A DNA stretch of 64,000 nt from Halomonas saccharevitans (GCF_900116405.1 NZ_FPAQ01000014.1:1-64000); one strand, 5' to 3'. Counted from the first letter of the stretch, positions 49,001 through 57,253 are shown. Translations and numbers: made by a program. Notes: generated from the letters alone by a model not told the origin.

Positions 49001-49675
49001 TCAGTCCTGGCTCATGATGCCCAGGATCGACAGCAGGCTGATGAACAGGTTGTAGATCGACACGTAGAGCGTGATGGTGGCGAGGATGTAGTTGGTCTCG
49101 CCGCTGCGGTGCACAATCTCGCTGGTCTGGTAGAGGATGGCCGCCGAAGAGAACAGCACGAAGCCGGCAGAGACCATCAGCGACAGCGCCGGGATCTGCA
49201 AGAAGATACCCGCCAACATGGCAAGGATCAGTACGATGGCACCAGCCATCAGGAAGTTGGCCAGGAAGCTGAAGTCCTTGCGGGTGATCAGCGCTACCGC
49301 CGAGAGCCCCACGAAGGTGACGCCGGTCATGCCCAGTGCGGTCATGATCAGCTGAGCACCGTTGGGCAGTGTTAGGTAGGCGCTCAGGATCGGGCCGAGC
49401 GTGAAGCCCATGAAGCCGGTGAAGGCGAAAGTGGCGAGCAGCCCCATCGCGGAGTTGGCGGTCTTATGCACCAGGAACATGAGGCCGTAGGCGCCGATGA
49501 AGAACACGAAGATGTTCATCCGCTCGATTCCCATGCTCATGGCGGCACCCGCCGTGACGGCGGAGAACAGCAGGGTCATCGCCAACAGGCCGTAAGTGTT
49601 GCGCAGGACCTTGCTGGTACCGACCGACTGCGACTGCGTCTGCTGACGTGTCGTCTGCGTCTCTTGATAAGCCAT
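49001..49675 (-). CDS. yccA: Bax inhibitor-1/YccA family membrane protein
   Basis: 224 residues with seven hydrophobic segments. The start MAYQETQTTRQQTQSQSVGTSKVLRNTYGLLAMTLLFSAVTAG is typical of YccA, as is VHKTANSAMGLLATFAFTGFMGFTLGPILSAYL. E. coli YccA inhibits FtsH. The gene is upstream of tus as in many relatives, separated by the hairpin above. Confidence 0.95.
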   Translation of the reverse strand: MAYQETQTTRQQTQSQSVGTSKVLRNTYGLLAMTLLFSAVTAGAAMSMGIERMNIFVFFIGAYGLMFLVHKTANSAMGLLATFAFTGFMGFTLGPILSAYLTLPNGAQLIMTALGMTGVTFVGLSAVALITRKDFSFLANFLMAGAIVLILAMLAGIFLQIPALSLMVSAGFVLFSSAAILYQTSEIVHRSGETNYILATITLYVSIYNLFISLLSILGIMSQD

Positions 49676-49754
49676 GGATCCGAAGCTCCCTATATGATTG
49701 GTCTAGGCACTAGACTAAGGATGCAGCCAGAATGTTCCCGACGCAAGCGCCCGG

Positions 49755-50225
49755 CTAGCCAGGGTTCAACGCGTTTTCCGCGGCGGCGGTATCTTCCAGG
49801 ACCCGCCGCGCCACCCACGCCGCGGAGTCGCAGACCTCCTCTCCGGCGTCTTCGAGGGCCGCCATGTCCATCCAACAGAGCGCCGTGGCATCGTCCGCGG
49901 CCGCCTCGATGCCGCCCTGCCACTCCAGCTTGACCACCACGATGACGAAGTGCATGGCAAGCGAACCCTCTCCGTCGTAATCGAAAACGTCGAGAGCGGT
50001 CAGGATGCTCCGCGGCTCGGCCAGCACGCCGGTCTCTTCCAGAAGCTCACGGGCCGCAGCCTGAAGAAGGCTCTCCCCCGCTTCGACCTTGCCGCCGGGC
50101 AGCGCCAGCTTGCCCGCGTTAGGGGAATTGCGTCGCCTGACCATCAGGATGCGCCCACCCCTGACCACCGCGGCCGACACCGCGGGAATGGGACGTACGG
50201 GGGTACGGGCTGATCGCTCAGGCAT
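49755..50225 (-). CDS. NUDIX hydrolase
   Basis: 156 residues from the ATG at 50225, which has GGAGA seven bases upstream (50255 is an alternative). The NUDIX box is [24 protein letters not shown], matching Gx5Ex7REUxEExGU in full. [11 protein letters not shown] and [23 protein letters not shown] suggest the ADP-ribose pyrophosphatase or MutT-like group. It cleaves a nucleoside diphosphate linked to another group; the substrate is unknown. It is divergent from the tRNA-Ser gene. Confidence 0.92.
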   Translation of the reverse strand: MPERSARTPVRPIPAVSAAVVRGGRILMVRRRNSPNAGKLALPGGKVEAGESLLQAAARELLEETGVLAEPRSILTALDVFDYDGEGSLAMHFVIVVVKLEWQGGIEAAADDATALCWMDMAALEDAGEEVCDSAAWVARRVLEDTAAAENALNPG

Positions 50226-50347
50226 AGAAGTCTCCAGCAATTGTCGTGCTTGCATTGTGCCCCACCCCTGAACCGGGGGCTAACACCCTGATCCAGATAG
50301 GCTCTTGACCTGCGAATAAAAACTGGTAGAGTACGCATCCGTAAGCC

Positions 50348-50438
50348 GGAGGGATGGCAGAGCGGTTGAATGCACCGGTCTTGAAAACCGGCGTAGGTTA
50401 ATAGCCTACCCAGGGTTCGAATCCCTGTCCCTCCGCCA
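50348..50438 (+). tRNA. tRNA-Ser(UGA), island attachment gene
   Basis: A 91-base class II tRNA. The acceptor GGAGGGA pairs with TCCCTCC at the 3' end, with G discriminator and encoded CCA. The anticodon loop is CTTGAAA with anticodon TGA. The long variable arm GCGTAGGTTAATAGCCTACC is as expected for serine, and the T arm is GGGTTCGAATCCC. The last bases (50422-50438) are part of the 18-bp repeat found at 57317. The gene is intact; the island lies after it. Confidence 0.96.
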
Positions 50439-50439
50439 C
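50422..50439. other. attL of the integrated element (tRNA-Ser 3' end)
   Basis: TCCCTGTCCCTCCGCCAC, an 18-bp exact match to 57317-57334. It covers the T-arm end, acceptor and CCA of tRNA-Ser, a classic target of tyrosine integrases. Confidence 0.92.
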
Positions 50440-50502
50440 TCCGACTTCTAGGGCATGTTTTCGAGGCTTATCAAGAGCTTAGAGGACATGCCCTTTCGCT
50501 TA

Positions 50503-50524
50503 TTTACCACATGTGTTTACCACA
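50503..50524 (+). promoter_or_regulatory. Left pair of integrase arm-type sites
   Basis: Two copies of TTTACCACA at 50503-50511 and 50516-50524, starts 13 bp apart. The identical pair with the same spacing and orientation occurs at 57232-57253. This is the pattern of integrase arm sites. Confidence 0.75.
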
Positions 50525-50608
50525 TCCCTCCTGTCCTCCTTACTGAGTGTACGCCCCGCCTGATACACGTGCTAATTTGGATGAGCACACCATCAGCAAG
50601 GAGGCCAC

Positions 50609-51235
50609 ATGCACAAACCTCGATACCGGGACAAAGTGCTCATTGAAAAAGCTGACGGCCAGCAGCTTGGGCCGGTACAGGCTACGGTTGATAAAGGAAT
50701 CATCTTCGCCGCTCCTACGCACCTAATAGAAGTGGGAGACATCCTCTTGCGTGAGATGCCGCAAGGTGGTCATGAGAGGTACGTAGTGGATGAACCAGGT
50801 TTTAAGCAAGGTAGCGGTAAACTCATTCCTTCTCATTTCCAGGCTGAAGTGCATCGAGAAGATGCCCGCAGGACGTCTGAGTCTGTTTCTACACCCGACC
50901 ATCAGATACCTCCGACGCCACCTGGAAGCGTAACAATCAACTTCAATGGCGATCATGGACGTGTCTACCAGCATTCGAACGACAATTCGCAAACCGTTAT
51001 CAATGCCATAGAGCCCCAGCTTGAAGCTCTCCGCACAGAGTTGCGGGATAAGGTAGAAGACCCCCAGCGTCTCGCTGATCTTGAGCATGAAATCGACGCA
51101 CTGAAAGCCTCACGGCCTGACCCCTCAACCATCGGCGAGCAGCTGGACAGCCTTATGCGCAAGGGAGCTGACTATGCAGAGATCATCGGGAAGTACAAAA
51201 GTGGGATCATGGCTGTAGCCGCTGCGCTAGCCTGA
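50609..51235 (+). CDS. Uncharacterised island protein with coiled-coil region
   Basis: 208 residues, with no family I can name. The middle holds a motif GSVTINFNGDHGRVYQHSNDNS (about 109-130) of the form GDxxRVxxxSxDNSxxV, seen in uncharacterised proteins and reminiscent of the linker in AbiTii-like phage-defence proteins (from memory). A coiled coil follows (about 135-170). The C-terminus KYKSGIMAVAAALA is hydrophobic, perhaps membrane-seeking. AAGGAGG lies five bases before the ATG, so translation is well supported. First gene from attL, codon use more AT-rich than the host genes. A defence role is only a guess. Confidence 0.75.
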   Translation: MHKPRYRDKVLIEKADGQQLGPVQATVDKGIIFAAPTHLIEVGDILLREMPQGGHERYVVDEPGFKQGSGKLIPSHFQAEVHREDARRTSESVSTPDHQIPPTPPGSVTINFNGDHGRVYQHSNDNSQTVINAIEPQLEALRTELRDKVEDPQRLADLEHEIDALKASRPDPSTIGEQLDSLMRKGADYAEIIGKYKSGIMAVAAALA

Positions 51236-51303
51236 CACTTACTCGAAGGCACCAAGCGAGCAAAAATAAGCCCCACCGCACGGATGGAGCTTGTGAGTTA
51301 TAG

Positions 51304-51346
51304 CTATCGATTTACTCTTGTCGATAGATTCTCATTATCTATCGAT
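51304..51346. repeat. TATCGA-based repeats at the end of the recombinase gene
   Basis: CTATCGA at 51304-51310 faces TCGATAG at 51321-51327 as an inverted repeat, and a third CTATCGA lies at 51340-51346, mostly overlapping the recombinase stop region. It may be a terminator between convergent genes or a recombination site. Confidence 0.4.
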
Positions 51347-51916
51347 GGCACTGGCTTTGGCTACCCGACAGGCCCGCTTCACAGATGCCGGTGAGATGTC
51401 GAAGTGTTCCGCCGTGGCCCTGATGCTGGCGCTGTTCTCCTGGCGCCAATGGGCCACGTCCTCATCAATTATAACCTTCTCCCTGCCGAGGGCCTTCCCC
51501 TCAGCCTTGGCCCGCTTGATGCCAGCCATCTGGCGTTCCTTGATGTTGGAGCGTTCAAGCTCGGCCATCGCCGACAGCATGGTGAGCATCGCCTTACCCA
51601 TCGGTGTGCTCATGTCGAAGCCTTCACGGAGCGACAGCACCGCTACTCCCTTGGCGTTGAGCGCCTCGACCGTCTCCAGCACGTCGATGGTGTTCCTGCC
51701 CAGGCGGTCGATGGCATAGACAATGATGGTGTCTCCCTCGCGGACGTAACTCAGTAGCTCCCCAAGCCCCTTCCTGTCCTTCGCCTTGATGGCCCCGGAG
51801 GTTGCCTCATCGACAAACCAGCGGTCGACCTTGTGGCGTTCCTCGATGGTGGCTCGCTGTGTGTCGGTGGACTGGTCCTCAGTGCTGACGCGGACGTAAG
51901 CGATGGTGGCTGACAT
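51335..51916 (-). CDS. Serine recombinase (resolvase/invertase family)
   Basis: 193 residues from the ATG at 51916, which has GGAGC upstream. The catalytic serine is in YVRVSTEDQSTDTQ (about Ser10) and YAIDRLGRNTIDVLETVEAL carries the active-site arginines. MLTMLSAMAELERSNIKERQMAGI is the long helix, followed by a C-terminal helix-turn-helix. Resolvase-size proteins invert or resolve DNA. The C-terminal HTH (AHWRQENSASIRATAEHFDISPASVKRAC) is unlike usual Hin-type tails and matches the island HTH protein at 53810. Confidence 0.93.
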   Translation of the reverse strand: MSATIAYVRVSTEDQSTDTQRATIEERHKVDRWFVDEATSGAIKAKDRKGLGELLSYVREGDTIIVYAIDRLGRNTIDVLETVEALNAKGVAVLSLREGFDMSTPMGKAMLTMLSAMAELERSNIKERQMAGIKRAKAEGKALGREKVIIDEDVAHWRQENSASIRATAEHFDISPASVKRACRVAKASAIDR

Positions 51917-51935
51917 GTCGGTTGCTCCTTCACCG

Positions 51936-51999
51936 TGGCTCATTAAGTATGGCTCACAATGTAGGGCATGGATCATTAAAAATCAACAGCTATGAGCCA
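51936..51999. repeat. TGGCTCA repeats upstream of serine recombinase
   Basis: TGGCTCA at 51936-51942 and 51950-51956 (14 bp apart, direct), and inverted TGAGCCA at 51993-51999. Lying just upstream of the recombinase start, they could be its binding sites or a res-like site. No activity is shown. Confidence 0.4.
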
Positions 52000-52326
52000 C
52001 TCTGAGCGCCAGCCCACAGCATGGGCCACAAGGTACACTCTTTGAGCTAGGGCAGTAGGGCAACAGACAAGACTATCGCGGTATTCCTCAAGTTGAGGGC
52101 CATCCGTCTCGAATCCATCCTCTGGTGCATCGGTTTTCAGCGGGAGTCAGTCAGCGTGGGCAGCCTGAGAGGAGCCAATCTATCCCTTTCCGAATCAGAC
52201 CCGGTGGCGGATTATTTCCTTCATAATCAGTGCTTTACTCATTATCGTCATGGCCTGTAGCGTGCCCGCTGCTGGCGCTCATCGAGGGCGTCAAGGACTA
52301 CCACCAGACAGCAAGGAGCCGAAGCA
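51977..52326. other. Intergenic region in the island
   Basis: 350 bp after the recombinase promoter with no ORF of protein-like composition. It holds the end of the TGGCTCA repeats and the leader of a small gene that starts at 52327. Nothing else is recognised. Confidence 0.4.
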
Positions 52327-52500
52327 ATGCGTATCGAGTTAACACGCTGGGGCATGGAGCTGACCATCATGGGATTGATCGTCAGGCTGGTTGCGGGAGA
52401 TGTCTTCCTGCGGGTGCCGATGGTCGGGCTACTGGCATGGAATCAGTGCGGTCTGTCCCTGGATCGCTGGGCAGATGCCAAGCATGACCCGGTGATGTAG
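52327..52500 (+). CDS. Small uncharacterised island protein, 57 residues
   Basis: A short ORF supported by AAGGAG at 52313-52318, eight bases before the ATG. The peptide begins MRIELTRWGMELTIMGLIVRLVAG and has a central hydrophobic run (about 11-42), so one membrane helix is possible, then a polar end DRWADAKHDPVM. No family is known to me. It is an unusual, compact candidate with a strong ribosome site but no other proof. Confidence 0.5.
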   Translation: MRIELTRWGMELTIMGLIVRLVAGDVFLRVPMVGLLAWNQCGLSLDRWADAKHDPVM

Positions 52501-52854
52501 AGGCTGACGCTTAGCCATGGTGGGGGTGGGTGCCTTCGTCATTCATCCCCCCGTGGGTGCCTCGAAGATCGACTTCCAGCCGCCATCATGCGCCAGCTCG
52601 GGGGCGGGCACCGGGGAAGCGCGTTCCTTATATACACTTAATTACCGGCTCAGATGTGCGCCACAAAATGGCCGGGGGTGGGTCCATAGGAGTCCCGCCG
52701 GAGTCCCGTTCCACTAGCTCAGAGAGGGACATACGGAGTCAGGGCGACACGGGTAGATCAAGTCCCGGTGTGTCTACTTTCCCCGCCACCGTGGCAATCC
52801 CTCAGTGTGGCCCCTGGAAGCGCCGCTATGTGGTAAATCGGCAGGGCCAACGCC
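52501..52854. other. Intergenic region before the Rha/KilA-N remnant
   Basis: 354 bp. No convincing gene; the open frames here have no ribosome site and unlikely composition. No repeat was noted apart from GGAGTCCCG-like words around 52688-52705. Confidence 0.4.
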
Positions 52855-53525
52855 TTGATAGGCTGCCAGATTTCGCGAGAGAGCGGCACCACCGAGATGA
52901 CCATGAGCAGCCGCGAGATCGCGGAGGTGGTCGAGAAGCGACACGACAACGTGAAGCGCACCATCGAAATGCTGGCTACCCATGGAACGGTCCATCCTCA
53001 AATTGAGGACGAACCCTCAACCGATGCGATGGGACGTACCCGAATCACCAAGACCTTCCACGTCAACCAGCGCGACAGCTATGTGATCGTCGCCCAGCTT
53101 TCCCCGGAGTTCACCGCTCGCTTGGTGGACCGCTGGCAAGAGCTGGAGCAGCAGGTAGCCCAACCGAAGGTTCCGCAGTCCTTCGCCAGGACAGCGAAGG
53201 CCGCTTCAACCTCAACGACCTCCACAAGGCAGCCGGTGGTGACCCGAAGCACCGCCCCGGCGAGTGGATGAAGACCGACCAAGTCAAGGCGCTGGTGGCC
53301 GAGGTCGAAAATGCGAACATCGTCGCAATTAACTCCAAGCGTGGTCGCTACGGCGGCACCTTCGTCGTCAAGGAGCTGGTCTACGCCTATGCCATGTGGA
53401 TCAGCCCCGCGTTCCACCTGAAGGTGATCCGTGCGTATGACGCCATGGTCACTCAGCCGCAGCCTGACCGACGATCAGATAGAACAGGCTCGCCGCTGCC
53501 TCCATGTCCTGCGTCCGCGCCTTGA
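52855..53525 (+). pseudogene. Rha/KilA-N phage antirepressor-like gene, frameshifted
   Basis: The N-terminal frame from a TTG at 52855 (or ATG 52897) is Rha-like: MTMSSREIAEVVEKRHDNVKRTIEML, then VNQRDSYVIVAQLSPEFTARLVDRW. The KilA-N domain continues in another frame: VLRQDSEGRFNLNDLHKAAGG, PGEWMKTDQ and RGRYGGTFVVKELVYAYAMWISPAFHLKVIRAYD. The frames join if one base is restored near 53176-53179. A third frame (LTDDQIEQARRCL, from about 53459) might be the true C-terminus, suggesting a second shift. Such genes are phage antirepressors. The remnant shows the island came from a temperate phage or satellite. Confidence 0.8.
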
Positions 53526-53793
53526 ACACTTCACTCGCTGGCGCAAGGCAAGGGCTGGTCTCTCGGTCATGCCTCAGACTGAGCAGCACACGGAGGGCCT
53601 GTGAGTCGCCCTGGTCGAGGTCTTCGGGCCGACGTTGGAGAAGGATCGACACGACAGCGGGCGTGACGTGGATGTCATCCTTGGTCAGATGGACATTGAT
53701 CCCTCGCCGACAGACGGTCTTGTAGAGGTGATGGAGCTTGGTCCGTGGGCTGGCGCCCTTGAGGTGGCGGACGGTGTGAACCTCGATGGTCAT
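53449..53793 (-). CDS. Uncharacterised island protein, 114 residues
   Basis: The start at 53793 gives MTIEVHTVRHLKGASPRTKLHHLYKTVC; the frame is open to 53868. The end is ASLFYLIVGQAAAE. I know no family. Codon use is GC3-rich and regular, which supports a real gene, and it follows the HTH gene by 16 bp on the same strand. The ribosome site is poor (GAGAGG 11 bases away). It overlaps the KilA-N remnant on the other strand, so only one of the two can be intact there. Confidence 0.45.
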   Translation of the reverse strand: MTIEVHTVRHLKGASPRTKLHHLYKTVCRRGINVHLTKDDIHVTPAVVSILLQRRPEDLDQGDSQALRVLLSLRHDRETSPCLAPASEVFKARTQDMEAAASLFYLIVGQAAAE

Positions 53794-53809
53794 GGTGATG
53801 AATGCCTCT

Positions 53810-54208
53810 CTAGCGTCGTGTACGGCGGAACTTGCCTTCTTCCCAGCGATGGCTAAGGTCCACGCCATGCGCCCGACAGGCCCTCCACACCGTCGTTCTC
53901 CCGATGCCGAAGTGACGTGCAGTCTCGACGATGGACGCTTGCCGGGTCCGGCGCCATTCAGCGACCGTCTTCGAGTCAGCCTTGGGCGTGGCCCCGGAAG
54001 GCACGGTGGACGTGTAGGACAGCCCAGCCTCTCGCCAGATGGTCTTTACCTGCGTGTCACTGATACCGAAGTGTTCGGCTGTGGCGCGTCGGGTGGCCCC
54101 GTTCTGCTGGCGCCACCGGATGACTTCCTGTCGGTCCACCTTGGGCTTCGGTCCGGGCTTCCGTGAGGCCCCGGAGTATCGCGTGTCCTTGTGTGCCATG
54201 TCCTCCAT
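53810..54208 (-). CDS. Double helix-turn-helix DNA-binding protein
   Basis: 132 residues. Two copies of a helix-turn-helix module are seen: VIRWRQQNGATRRATAEHFGISDTQVKTIWREAG (about 29-62) and VAEWRRTRQASIVETARHFGIGRTTVWRACRAHG (about 82-115). The same module ends the serine recombinase of this island. No catalytic domain is present, so it could be a regulator, a recombination directionality factor or a transposase N-terminus. An alternative ATG at 54199 exists. It follows rnhA by 27 bp. Confidence 0.75.
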   Translation of the reverse strand: MEDMAHKDTRYSGASRKPGPKPKVDRQEVIRWRQQNGATRRATAEHFGISDTQVKTIWREAGLSYTSTVPSGATPKADSKTVAEWRRTRQASIVETARHFGIGRTTVWRACRAHGVDLSHRWEEGKFRRTRR

Positions 54209-54235
54209 CCTTGTCCTTGCTCTCAGGTTCTCGTG

Positions 54236-54736
54236 TTATCCGTACTCCTTCACCGACGCGCCTTCAGCGCCAGCCACGGCGAGTGAGTCGGCCAGCTCAT
54301 TCTGCGGGTGCCCATCGTGACCACGGACCCAGTGGAAGCGGACGGCGTGGGTCTGAAGCAGGGCATCAAGCTGGCGCCATAGGTCGGCGTTCTTGACGGG
54401 TGCCTTGCTGGCTGTCTTCCAGCCCCGACGCTTCCAGCCGCTCAGCCAATCGGTGGCACCTTTCTGGACGTACTCGCTGTCCGTCGTCAGCTCCACACAG
54501 GCGGGCCGCTTCAGGGCCTCCAGTGCCTTGATGACTGCCGTCAGCTCGGCCCGGTTGTTGGTGATCGTGTCGCCCTGGAGCTTCCCGGCGATCTTCAGGC
54601 GGTGTCCTCGGTCGTTCATCAGGACAGCGCCCCAGCCGCCTTGCGGGTTGCTCTGGCCGTTGTTGCTACAGGCGCCGTCCGTGAAGATGGAGATGGTGGG
54701 CCGTGTGTCGTCGGTGGGTGTGGTCGGTTGAGCCAT
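54236..54736 (-). CDS. rnhA: Ribonuclease HI on the island
   Basis: 166 residues. The catalytic set is complete: Asp in [19 protein letters not shown], Glu in [17 protein letters not shown], Asp in [33 protein letters not shown], and Asp in [25 protein letters not shown] is the C-terminal loop. It cuts RNA in RNA-DNA hybrids. The N-terminus (about 1-14) is an extra polar stretch. A host rnhA should also exist, so this copy was probably carried by the element. It heads a likely operon with the HTH gene. Confidence 0.92.
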   Translation of the reverse strand: MAQPTTPTDDTRPTISIFTDGACSNNGQSNPQGGWGAVLMNDRGHRLKIAGKLQGDTITNNRAELTAVIKALEALKRPACVELTTDSEYVQKGATDWLSGWKRRGWKTASKAPVKNADLWRQLDALLQTHAVRFHWVRGHDGHPQNELADSLAVAGAEGASVKEYG

Positions 54737-55486
54737 GGTGATCGTTCGTCCTCATTGTCGGAGACAGTCGGCCCCTTCAGCCAAGCGGACCAGCAAGACG
54801 GACGATACCGCCTGACTGCCCGACTGCCTTCGAGAATGTGCTGGGTGCGATGATGGTGATGATGTGTCCCAGACACGCGCCCACGCATCGAGCAGCGAGG
54901 GAGTGTCGGAACGTCGACCCAAGGGGAAGGCCGATAGGTGGTCAGCAAGGGGAGCTGACCGGGAGCACTGGAAGCGGTCCACGGTCCTGATTCGTCATGG
55001 ATGGATCATGGACGATGACAACGCCAGCGATGGCGCCGGGTGTGTTCATGGGGTGCGTCTTACAGATGGACTAGAAGAGAAGGACCTACGGAGGGGCGCA
55101 GGTGCCAGTCTTCTAGATGTCCCCTGCTACCCGTAGACAGCCCGTCGCAGACGCGACAGGTCGCCCGGACTGCGCCAGGGGCTACCACCTCCCTGGTGTC
55201 CTTACGTCGAGCATCTCCGCGTTCCCAAGCACCCCGACAGGCGGGGCAGTTACTAGCGTCATCTCGAAGGCGATTAAGCTACGGTGAGCAGGGGCGCCGA
55301 AGTCGGTCGCAGTATGCCGAGCCTTCTTAGAGCGGTCCCCAGAGAACGGTTTGGTTCTCCAGAAGAGGGCCGTAATTGATTCGGCGCTGTGCGGCGATGT
55401 GAGAGGTTCTAGGGGATGAGCGGTAGGGATGCCCATCCCATGGAAGCGAAAGGCTGTTAGCGGGCGCACATGGCGATAATCTAGGA
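54737..55486. other. Long region of the island without a clear gene
   Basis: 750 bp between rnhA and the small gene at 55487. Open frames exist on both strands (for example a plus frame 54864-55136), but none has a good ribosome site or a recognisable domain. A short hairpin GAGAAC/GTTCTC (55342-55359) could end the gene at 55487. It may hold decayed genes or regulatory RNA. Confidence 0.4.
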
Positions 55487-55837
55487 CTACTTCGTGATTC
55501 CCTTGAAGAGCAGGGCTTGCTCGCTCTGCATGAAGATGAGGGCGTATACCTCGTTCTGGTCGGCTTCGATGAGGCGGTGTACACCATGTTTGAGAGTGGG
55601 AAATTCAAACAACATCTTGCGGGCTAGCCCATCGGACACCATCGAAATCTTCGTGAGTTTCCAGTGTGAAGCCCTGTGGTTGTGCTCTTCCAGCCATGTG
55701 TTGACCAAGTTGGTACGAAAGTCTTCGTCTATCCAGCGGCCGGTTATGGAACGCTCATCGATGGTCGTGATAGTGAGAAATGCCACAAGATGAGTCATGT
55801 CCTCAAGGCTCATCGTGTTGCGAGTGAAGAGTCCCAT
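55487..55837 (-). CDS. Uncharacterised island protein, 116 residues
   Basis: Starts at the ATG at 55837, with AGGGAGG five bases upstream, a strong ribosome site. The protein begins MGLFTRNTMSLEDMTHLVAFLTITTIDERSITGRWIDEDFRTNLVNTWLEEHN; no signal or membrane segment. The tail reads IFMQSEQALLFKGITK. No family is recognised. It lies 80 bp downstream of the integrase gene and may be co-transcribed. Mixed alpha/beta composition suggests a soluble cytoplasmic protein. Confidence 0.65.
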   Translation of the reverse strand: MGLFTRNTMSLEDMTHLVAFLTITTIDERSITGRWIDEDFRTNLVNTWLEEHNHRASHWKLTKISMVSDGLARKMLFEFPTLKHGVHRLIEADQNEVYALIFMQSEQALLFKGITK

Positions 55838-55916
55838 GGCGCCTCCCTGCGTGCTGTGGTCTCCAAACCGACCGTAACCACCATGGGCAGTGGGCATCAA
55901 GATCGAGCAAGGCCCC

Positions 55917-57209
55917 TCACCCTGGATACCTCAGCAGCTCCACTGCCTCCCGCTTGCTCTTCAGCGAGTGGCCCCCGGAGTACAGTCCGTAGGTGACCCG
56001 TGGCTTCTCGTGGCCGACGATGTCCGCCGTGAGGTTCTCCGATACGCCCGCATCTTCGAGCAGGGTCACCACCGTCTTGCGGATGGAGTGGAAGACGTAG
56101 GAAGCGCCGAAGCCGTGACGGGCCTTGAGCCGACCGAACCGCTTCCCGATGGCATTGGACCTGTCCCCGTACTTGTTGAAGGTGAGCCCGGAGAGCAGGT
56201 AGCCGTCCCTGGACTCAGCCAGGAGGCGCTCCACGGTAGGCTTCAACTCAGAGTGAACCGGAATCTCCCGAATCCCCGCGTCCGTCTTGCTGTCGGTGAT
56301 CCTGAGCCTGTCCGTGAAGCTATCGTTCGTGCGCAGCGAGCACAGCTCCTCGATCCGTGCCCCGGTGTACATACCGAGGTCTAACAGGTCTGCCAGGGCA
56401 TCGTCGCCATCATCCATGGCAGCACGTCGCAGCCTGACCACATCGACGGGCTCGAAGGCGTTCCAGCCTTTCGCCCCGTTGCGGGCCTTGCTGGCGCTGG
56501 TTGCCCGCTCCTGACGCTGGACGAAGGATGGCAGCTTGAAGGGCTCGCGATCTGCTGGTGCCTTGCCCGTCTCTTGGAGGTGGTGCCAGACACTCCGGGC
56601 CGCTGAGAAGCAGCGTTTGACCGAGGACACGCCATAGCCATAGCCGTCCTGATCCTTGGGTGCCATGAGCACCTTGGCCCACTCCCTGACGCTCTCCGGG
56701 CCGATGGCCTCGATAACCTCGAAGTGAGCCGCCATCCGCTTGGCGTCCTTCTCCATCTGCTCGGCAGTCTTGGGCTTGAGGTGGAGACCGTCTCGCCACT
56801 CCTGAAGCTCAGGTTCAATGGGCGTCTCCTGACCGAGCGCCACACCAGCAAGCCGCTGGGCATCTTCGGCCCGGCCCTGAGCATCGAGCTTCTCGGCCTT
56901 CTCAAGGATGGCGCTGGACAGAGCCTCATGGTGGAGCCTCTGGCCGCTTCGCTGGAGGTCTTCGAGTTGCTGGCGATACTCCAGCACCCCGTCGAGGAAC
57001 GACCCTTCCTCCTCTTCACTCCCCCGCGCCCTGGCGATCTGGTCCTTCCACTCAGCCACCAGCGCATAGGCTCTCGACTGGGCCACCCGCTTGTCAGCGG
57101 TCCCGGTGCTCTTCACGAAGCGAATCTTGCCGCCCAGCTTGGGGCGTGCGTCCTTGGGGATGGTCAGCACCGCATACCAGCGGTTGGCGCGTCTCTCCAG
57201 GTGGCTCAT
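55917..57209 (-). CDS. int: Tyrosine integrase of the tRNA-Ser element
   Basis: 430 residues from the ATG at 57209 (a GTG at 57239 lies inside the arm-site pair and is less likely). The N-terminal DUF6538-like part has RRANRWYAVLTIPKDARPKLGGKIRFVKSTGT. A SAM-like core-binding region follows (about 160-260). Catalytic residues: Arg in LGMYTGARIEELCSLR, His-x-x-Arg in FHSIRKTVVTLLEDAG, His in VGHEKPRVTYGLY, nucleophile Tyr near YGLYSGG. It should cut at the 18-bp tRNA repeat. It lies by attR, and its promoter holds the arm sites, so self-regulation is likely. Confidence 0.93.
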   Translation of the reverse strand: MSHLERRANRWYAVLTIPKDARPKLGGKIRFVKSTGTADKRVAQSRAYALVAEWKDQIARARGSEEEEGSFLDGVLEYRQQLEDLQRSGQRLHHEALSSAILEKAEKLDAQGRAEDAQRLAGVALGQETPIEPELQEWRDGLHLKPKTAEQMEKDAKRMAAHFEVIEAIGPESVREWAKVLMAPKDQDGYGYGVSSVKRCFSAARSVWHHLQETGKAPADREPFKLPSFVQRQERATSASKARNGAKGWNAFEPVDVVRLRRAAMDDGDDALADLLDLGMYTGARIEELCSLRTNDSFTDRLRITDSKTDAGIREIPVHSELKPTVERLLAESRDGYLLSGLTFNKYGDRSNAIGKRFGRLKARHGFGASYVFHSIRKTVVTLLEDAGVSENLTADIVGHEKPRVTYGLYSGGHSLKSKREAVELLRYPG

Positions 57210-57231
57210 GGCGTGGCGTCCCGAGGGTGCA

Positions 57232-57253
57232 TTTACCACACGAATTTACCACA
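57232..57253 (+). promoter_or_regulatory. Right pair of integrase arm-type sites
   Basis: TTTACCACA at 57232-57240 and 57245-57253, starts 13 bp apart, exactly as at the left end. They lie just upstream of the integrase start, about 65 bp from attR. Confidence 0.75.

Noticed and set aside
54864-55136. A 90-residue plus-strand island ORF
   Set aside because: No ribosome site, low-complexity composition and no recognisable motif.
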